IMG/VR virus record: IMGVR_UViG_3300048813_000008
Location: 1-23,257 of that record
DNA: 23,257 nt
Source of the DNA: a virus
Reading direction: 5' to 3' (one strand)
Every line of letters starts with the position of its first letter. The first letter of the stretch is position 1. Both the position numbers and the translations under genes were made by a program. The notes under the pieces are model-generated. The model was not told where the DNA came from. It made no database searches and saw nothing but the letters and a program-made list of their open reading frames with translations. Positions 21,283 to 23,257 of this stretch are shown here, piece after piece.

Positions 21283-21787
21283 AATGCGAGAAGACGGTCT
21301 CGTAGACAAGCTGGCTGACAGGTTCACCGACGATCTTGTAGTAGAACGTGCCGTTGGCGGCCGGGATGACGACGCAACCATCCTCGATGTAGATCAGGCG
21401 TGACTGAGCTACTAGCTGCTTGCTAATGAGCATTGCCTTGCCTGCAACTAGGACTGCGCCATCGTCGCTGTATTGAAAGATGTGCACGTCATCGTCTACG
21501 AACGTGTCGGTTGGCAGCGTGACGCTGATCGTGTGCTTGCCACATTCACAACTAGATGAGACTGGTGCTTCTTCGGTGATACCGGCAGCCGCACGAGCGA
21601 TGTTCGGATAAACGGCAGCAATCGGCCTTGAGTGCGTCTGCAAGTTGCGGAAGCGAGCTTCTGCGGCATCACGCTCGAATCGAAGCTCCTCGACCTTGTC
21701 TTCTAGTCCGGCTGTGGTGTGGTGCATACGAAGCTCGTGATCGGCTAGCGAGTCGTCAATCTTGTCTTGTACTCGGTCGTTACTCAT
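21197..21787 (-). CDS. Hypothetical protein with coiled-coil start, altered C-terminus (196 aa)
   Basis: The start is ATG 21787 (MSNDRVQDKIDDSLADHELR), sharing one base with the stop of the tiny gene above (TAATG) and preceded by AAGGA. Residues 25-50 form a short coiled coil (EDKVEELRFERDAAEARFRN). A CECGKH site and a beta-rich region (HIFQYSDDGAVLVAGKAMLI) follow. The C-terminal IGIKRKPNVSVGR comes from reading the second 44-bp unit in another frame. Without the duplication the protein would end ...LGWAMRTAPNA. It is similar in outline to small phage proteins of unknown function. Confidence 0.72.
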   Translation of the reverse strand: MSNDRVQDKIDDSLADHELRMHHTTAGLEDKVEELRFERDAAEARFRNLQTHSRPIAAVYPNIARAAAGITEEAPVSSSCECGKHTISVTLPTDTFVDDDVHIFQYSDDGAVLVAGKAMLISKQLVAQSRLIYIEDGCVVIPAANGTFYYKIVGEPVSQLVYETVFSHYRYQEEAERLGWAMRIGIKRKPNVSVGR

Positions 21788-21936
21788 TACTTCCTTCTCT
21801 CTACGCACGGCTTGCACGTGCAGGTAATCGGGTGATCCCTGAGCGCCTTGTGACGGATCAGGATTGACTTCTCGTTGCGCTCGTTGCGCTCACGACGAGC
21901 TTCTCTGGCTGCCGGAGTCTCGAACTTGTTGCTCAC
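21787..21936 (-). CDS. Tiny basic Cys-containing protein (49 aa)
   Basis: The frame starts at GTG 21936, which overlaps the stop of the gene above it by GTGA, and ends at TAA overlapping the next ATG. It encodes (M)SNKFETPAAREARRERNER, NEKSILIRHKAL and HPITCTCKPCVERRK. GAGG lies 5 bases upstream of the start. The first part is a charged helix and the end has CTCKPC, a possible metal site with His residues nearby. The exact tiling on both sides supports it although it is short. Confidence 0.65.
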   Translation of the reverse strand: MSNKFETPAAREARRERNERNEKSILIRHKALRDHPITCTCKPCVERRK

Positions 21937-22151
21937 AGTTGCCTCGTGTGCTCTTCGTGAATGCCGAGCATGTCTTCTACGCCGCTAATGAGAATCCCGG
22001 ACTGCAATCGAATGCCGACCTCAGCGCATGGCTCGCAAATGGCGGACTCGTCGGCGCCCTGATTAACGATGAAGGCGCCACGCCTTTCGAGTGGAAATGA
22101 ACACTGAGCGCATTCCCAGTTTTGGGCTGCTGCTAGATCATCGACTGTCAT
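21933..22151 (-). CDS. Small zinc-ribbon protein (72 aa)
   Basis: The protein starts MTVDDLAAAQNWECAQCSFP and carries CAQC at 14-17 and CEPC near 39-42, a classic four-Cys ribbon with about 21 residues between pairs. The C-terminal half is helical and acidic. AGG is found about 6 bases before ATG 22151. The end overlaps the next start (GTGA). Similar stand-alone ribbons are frequent in actinophages, and no function is assigned. Confidence 0.72.
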   Translation of the reverse strand: MTVDDLAAAQNWECAQCSFPLERRGAFIVNQGADESAICEPCAEVGIRLQSGILISGVEDMLGIHEEHTRQL

Positions 22152-22166
22152 GCTGTACCTGCTTTC

Positions 22167-22472
22167 TCATATTGAGTTCTCATCTCTTAGGTGGAGATTG
22201 CAGGGGTTACCTAGTGCCGATTCCAAACAATCGTCTGACCAGGGAGAACACTGCTGGCGGCAGGACTGAAGGTCATGATCCAGCCGGGCGAGGTTCGCAA
22301 TCGCTGGCTCACTGGTGGCCATCCTGCGCACATCGTCAGGACGCTGAGCACCATCTCCGAGACCGCTAAATGAGCGTTTGCTACCGGGTTGTGGGGCGTA
22401 GTAGCCCAGGCCCAAAATACGAGCTTCTGACCAGGACTTTCCGGGCAGCAAACACTCACCACGGTCGGTCAT
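22167..22472 (-). CDS. Doubtful hypothetical protein (101 aa)
   Basis: The frame starts at ATG 22472, directly after the stop TAA of the gene above, and ends at TGA 22167, 16 bases before the next ATG. It encodes MTDRGECLLPGKSWSEARIL, continuing to SCRQQCSPWSDDCLESALGN. The Cys-rich end superficially resembles a WhiB-type end but the Cys spacing (x3 and x6) does not fit. Its start codon is buried in a long inverted repeat. Tiling supports coding; lack of a good ribosome binding site and RNA-like structure argue against it. An alternative is a structured non-coding RNA. Confidence 0.45.
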   Translation of the reverse strand: MTDRGECLLPGKSWSEARILGLGYYAPQPGSKRSFSGLGDGAQRPDDVRRMATSEPAIANLARLDHDLQSCRQQCSPWSDDCLESALGNPCNLHLRDENSI

Positions 22473-22482
22473 TTAGCGTCTC
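22359..22482 (-). repeat. Long nested inverted repeat over a start codon
   Basis: Outer arms 22359-22373 and 22469-22482 match at 14 of 15 positions (one bulged base). Inner arms 22376-22388 and 22441-22453 match at about 11 of 13. In the minus-strand RNA the arm GACGCTAAATGA includes the stop codon of the upstream gene and the start codon ATG 22472. Confidence 0.75.
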
Positions 22483-22820
22483 GCCATGCGCTGCTGACAA
22501 GTCCGACCACAGAAGCGTGTCTTGCCGGGTCGGTGGCTGATGTCCTTGACGCAGTGTCGGCCTTGGCACACCCGCTTGGTCGTGGCCTTGCCGGACTGAC
22601 GGCGCAGGGCATCGAACTCTCGATACACCTCATCGAACTCGGCGCCGTGGGTGTGGGTCCACTGGTCGGCGCTGGCACAAGCGTGTTCGTCACGGTGTGA
22701 CTTCGCCCACAGCGGAGTAATACGGCCGGGTACGTCGGTGTCCGACCAGTAGTGCTGGTCGATCATGTGAGCCTTGACTTCGTTGAGTTGTCGGCTAGTA
22801 ATCATTGCGGTGCTGCTCAT
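22473..22820 (-). CDS. Small zinc-finger protein, first gene of the leftward operon (115 aa)
   Basis: I choose ATG 22820 (MSSTAMITSRQLNEVKAHMI) because GGGAG stands 5 bases upstream, better than the ATG 12 bases earlier. The first 80 residues are helical with several His and Trp residues (HMIDQHYWSDTDVPGRITPL). The end is a zinc finger with VCQGRHCVKDISHRPGKTRF then CGRTCQQRMARR, the C-x4-C ... C-x3-C form common at the end of small phage DNA-binding proteins. It could regulate late genes or bind DNA, but no family is known. Confidence 0.75.
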   Translation of the reverse strand: MSSTAMITSRQLNEVKAHMIDQHYWSDTDVPGRITPLWAKSHRDEHACASADQWTHTHGAEFDEVYREFDALRRQSGKATTKRVCQGRHCVKDISHRPGKTRFCGRTCQQRMARR

Positions 22821-22832
22821 TTCTTCTCCCAT

Positions 22833-23213
22833 GGATTCCGACTGGTGCCGGGTCTCTGGTACCTAGGTACCGTCTGCGGGCCACGGCAGTTCCGTAGCTC
22901 CTACCTCTTAGTGGCTCTCCGGGCGCCTCTCACACTGTCTCTTATGAAACTCTTATGTACGCCCATTACCTCGGTACTCAATCGAACACCCGTTCCCTTC
23001 GGCGCCGACCCTCAGTACCCAGGTAGAGAAACTAGAACCCAGTGTTCTACTCCGAGTTGGGACGGCGCCGGTACCTCGGTACCACTGACACGTGTTCCAC
23101 CACGGCCTGCGAGACCGGGTACAGAGCGGTCGGCGGCTCGGGTGCTCCCACTGTCCAGCGGATGCGCTACGACGGCTGTGTACCCTCACCTGTAGCCTCA
23201 CAGGGGTCATCGC
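22833..23213. promoter_or_regulatory. Gene-free control region with palindromic sites
   Basis: No gene is supported in these 381 bases; the only longer frames have a random, Arg/Ser-rich look. Four related sites are present: GGTACCTAGGTACC (22858-22871, perfect palindrome), ATTACCTCGGTACT (22965-22978), AGTACCCAGGTAGA (23014-23027) and GGTACCTCGGTACC (23070-23083). One overlaps the candidate promoter below. This looks like a set of operator sites between a leftward and possibly a rightward unit. Confidence 0.5.
22954..22981 (-). promoter_or_regulatory. Candidate promoter of the leftward operon
   Basis: On the minus strand TTGAGT (22976-22981) and TACATA (22954-22959) are separated by 16 bases. 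The -35 end overlaps the site ATTACCTCGGTACT. A direct repeat of CATAAGAG lies at and just after the -10. It would drive the zinc-finger gene starting at 22820. Confidence 0.45.
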
Positions 23214-23257
23214 ATGAACCCCCGGCTCGTGGCTATCGGGTTGTCGTCCCTACGTCG
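23214..23257 (+). CDS. Possible start of a rightward gene, cut by the window edge
   Basis: ATG 23214 with AGGGG 7 bases upstream opens a frame MNPRLVAIGLSSLR that stays open to the end of the window. The good ribosome binding site and the gene-free region behind it suggest a divergent gene, but only 14 codons are seen. A start of this kind (RLVAIGLS) resembles RuvC or RNase H-like nucleases, which is speculation. Confidence 0.3.
   Translation, partial: MNPRLVAIGLSSLR

Noticed and set aside
22211-22462. 83-codon minus frame overlapping the 101-codon frame
   Set aside because: It starts inside the inverted repeat, lacks a junction with neighbouring genes and overlaps the better-tiled frame.
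22752-23210. Open frames of 147 (plus) and 85 (minus) codons in the right control region
   Set aside because: Arg/Ser/Pro-rich random-looking translations, no ribosome binding sites, and they cover palindromic sites and the candidate promoter.
1-23257. CRISPR array, rRNA, insertion sequence or transposase, integrase and attachment site
   Set aside because: No regularly spaced repeats, no rRNA-like segments, no transposase or integrase motifs were seen; the repeats present are tandem or isolated pairs.

Overview
This window is a late, structural and packaging segment of a tailed double-stranded DNA phage (siphovirus-like morphogenesis genes), most likely infecting an actinobacterium. The evidence is gene order and protein families: HNH endonuclease, small and large terminase, HK97-type portal, S78 prohead protease, HK97-fold major capsid protein, head-tail connectors, tail tube, tail assembly chaperone with a -1 frameshift, tape measure and minor tail or decoration proteins. 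The moderately GC-rich sequence, dense packing with ATGA or TAATG start/stop overlaps, and the style of the small zinc-binding proteins also fit actinophages. The host cannot be named from the sequence alone. It could equally be a prophage; no integrase or attachment site is in view.

Almost every gene lies on the minus strand, so transcription runs from high to low coordinates. The far right (22833-23213) is a gene-free region with promoter-like sequence and four degenerate GGTACC-N2-GGTACC palindromes. It may be a divergent control region, because an open frame with a good ribosome binding site starts rightward at 23214. From 22820 to 19078 there is a tightly coupled run of small genes, most of which carry paired cysteines. 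The run includes a CxxC/HGDP zinc module, an HNH endonuclease and two tiny membrane peptides not previously listed as ORFs. The stretch 18787-19077 is non-coding and holds a consensus TTGACA element flanked by two 15-nt direct repeats, a likely start of the late operon.

Packaging and head genes follow: a His/Cys-rich small protein (18505-18786), TerS (18002-18505), TerL (15508-18024) interrupted by a 274-residue intein, a small membrane protein, portal, a multidomain prohead protease, an unexpected HAD-like hydrolase, a 211-nt leader and the major capsid protein (10396-11898). A 17-bp perfect hairpin (10301-10344) follows the capsid gene. Head-tail joining proteins, tail tube (6728-8035), tail chaperone (6193-6683 through frameshifting at CCCAAAC), an HK97 gp10-like protein and a 1357-residue tape measure come next. 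A group of small structural proteins runs off the left edge.

The main discoveries are: (1) the TerL intein, which begins with Ala and carries the Trp/Cys/Thr set that defines class 3 inteins, sits inside the Walker B motif and has a shrunken homing-endonuclease core; (2) a clear -1 frameshift cassette for the tail chaperone; (3) a 44-bp tandem duplication that rewrites the C-terminus of one small protein; (4) two repeat systems in the tape measure; (5) a 22-nt exact repeat present both in the capsid leader and upstream of a zinc-protein gene; (6) a long inverted repeat that would sequester a start codon; and (7) several genes too small for ordinary ORF calling.
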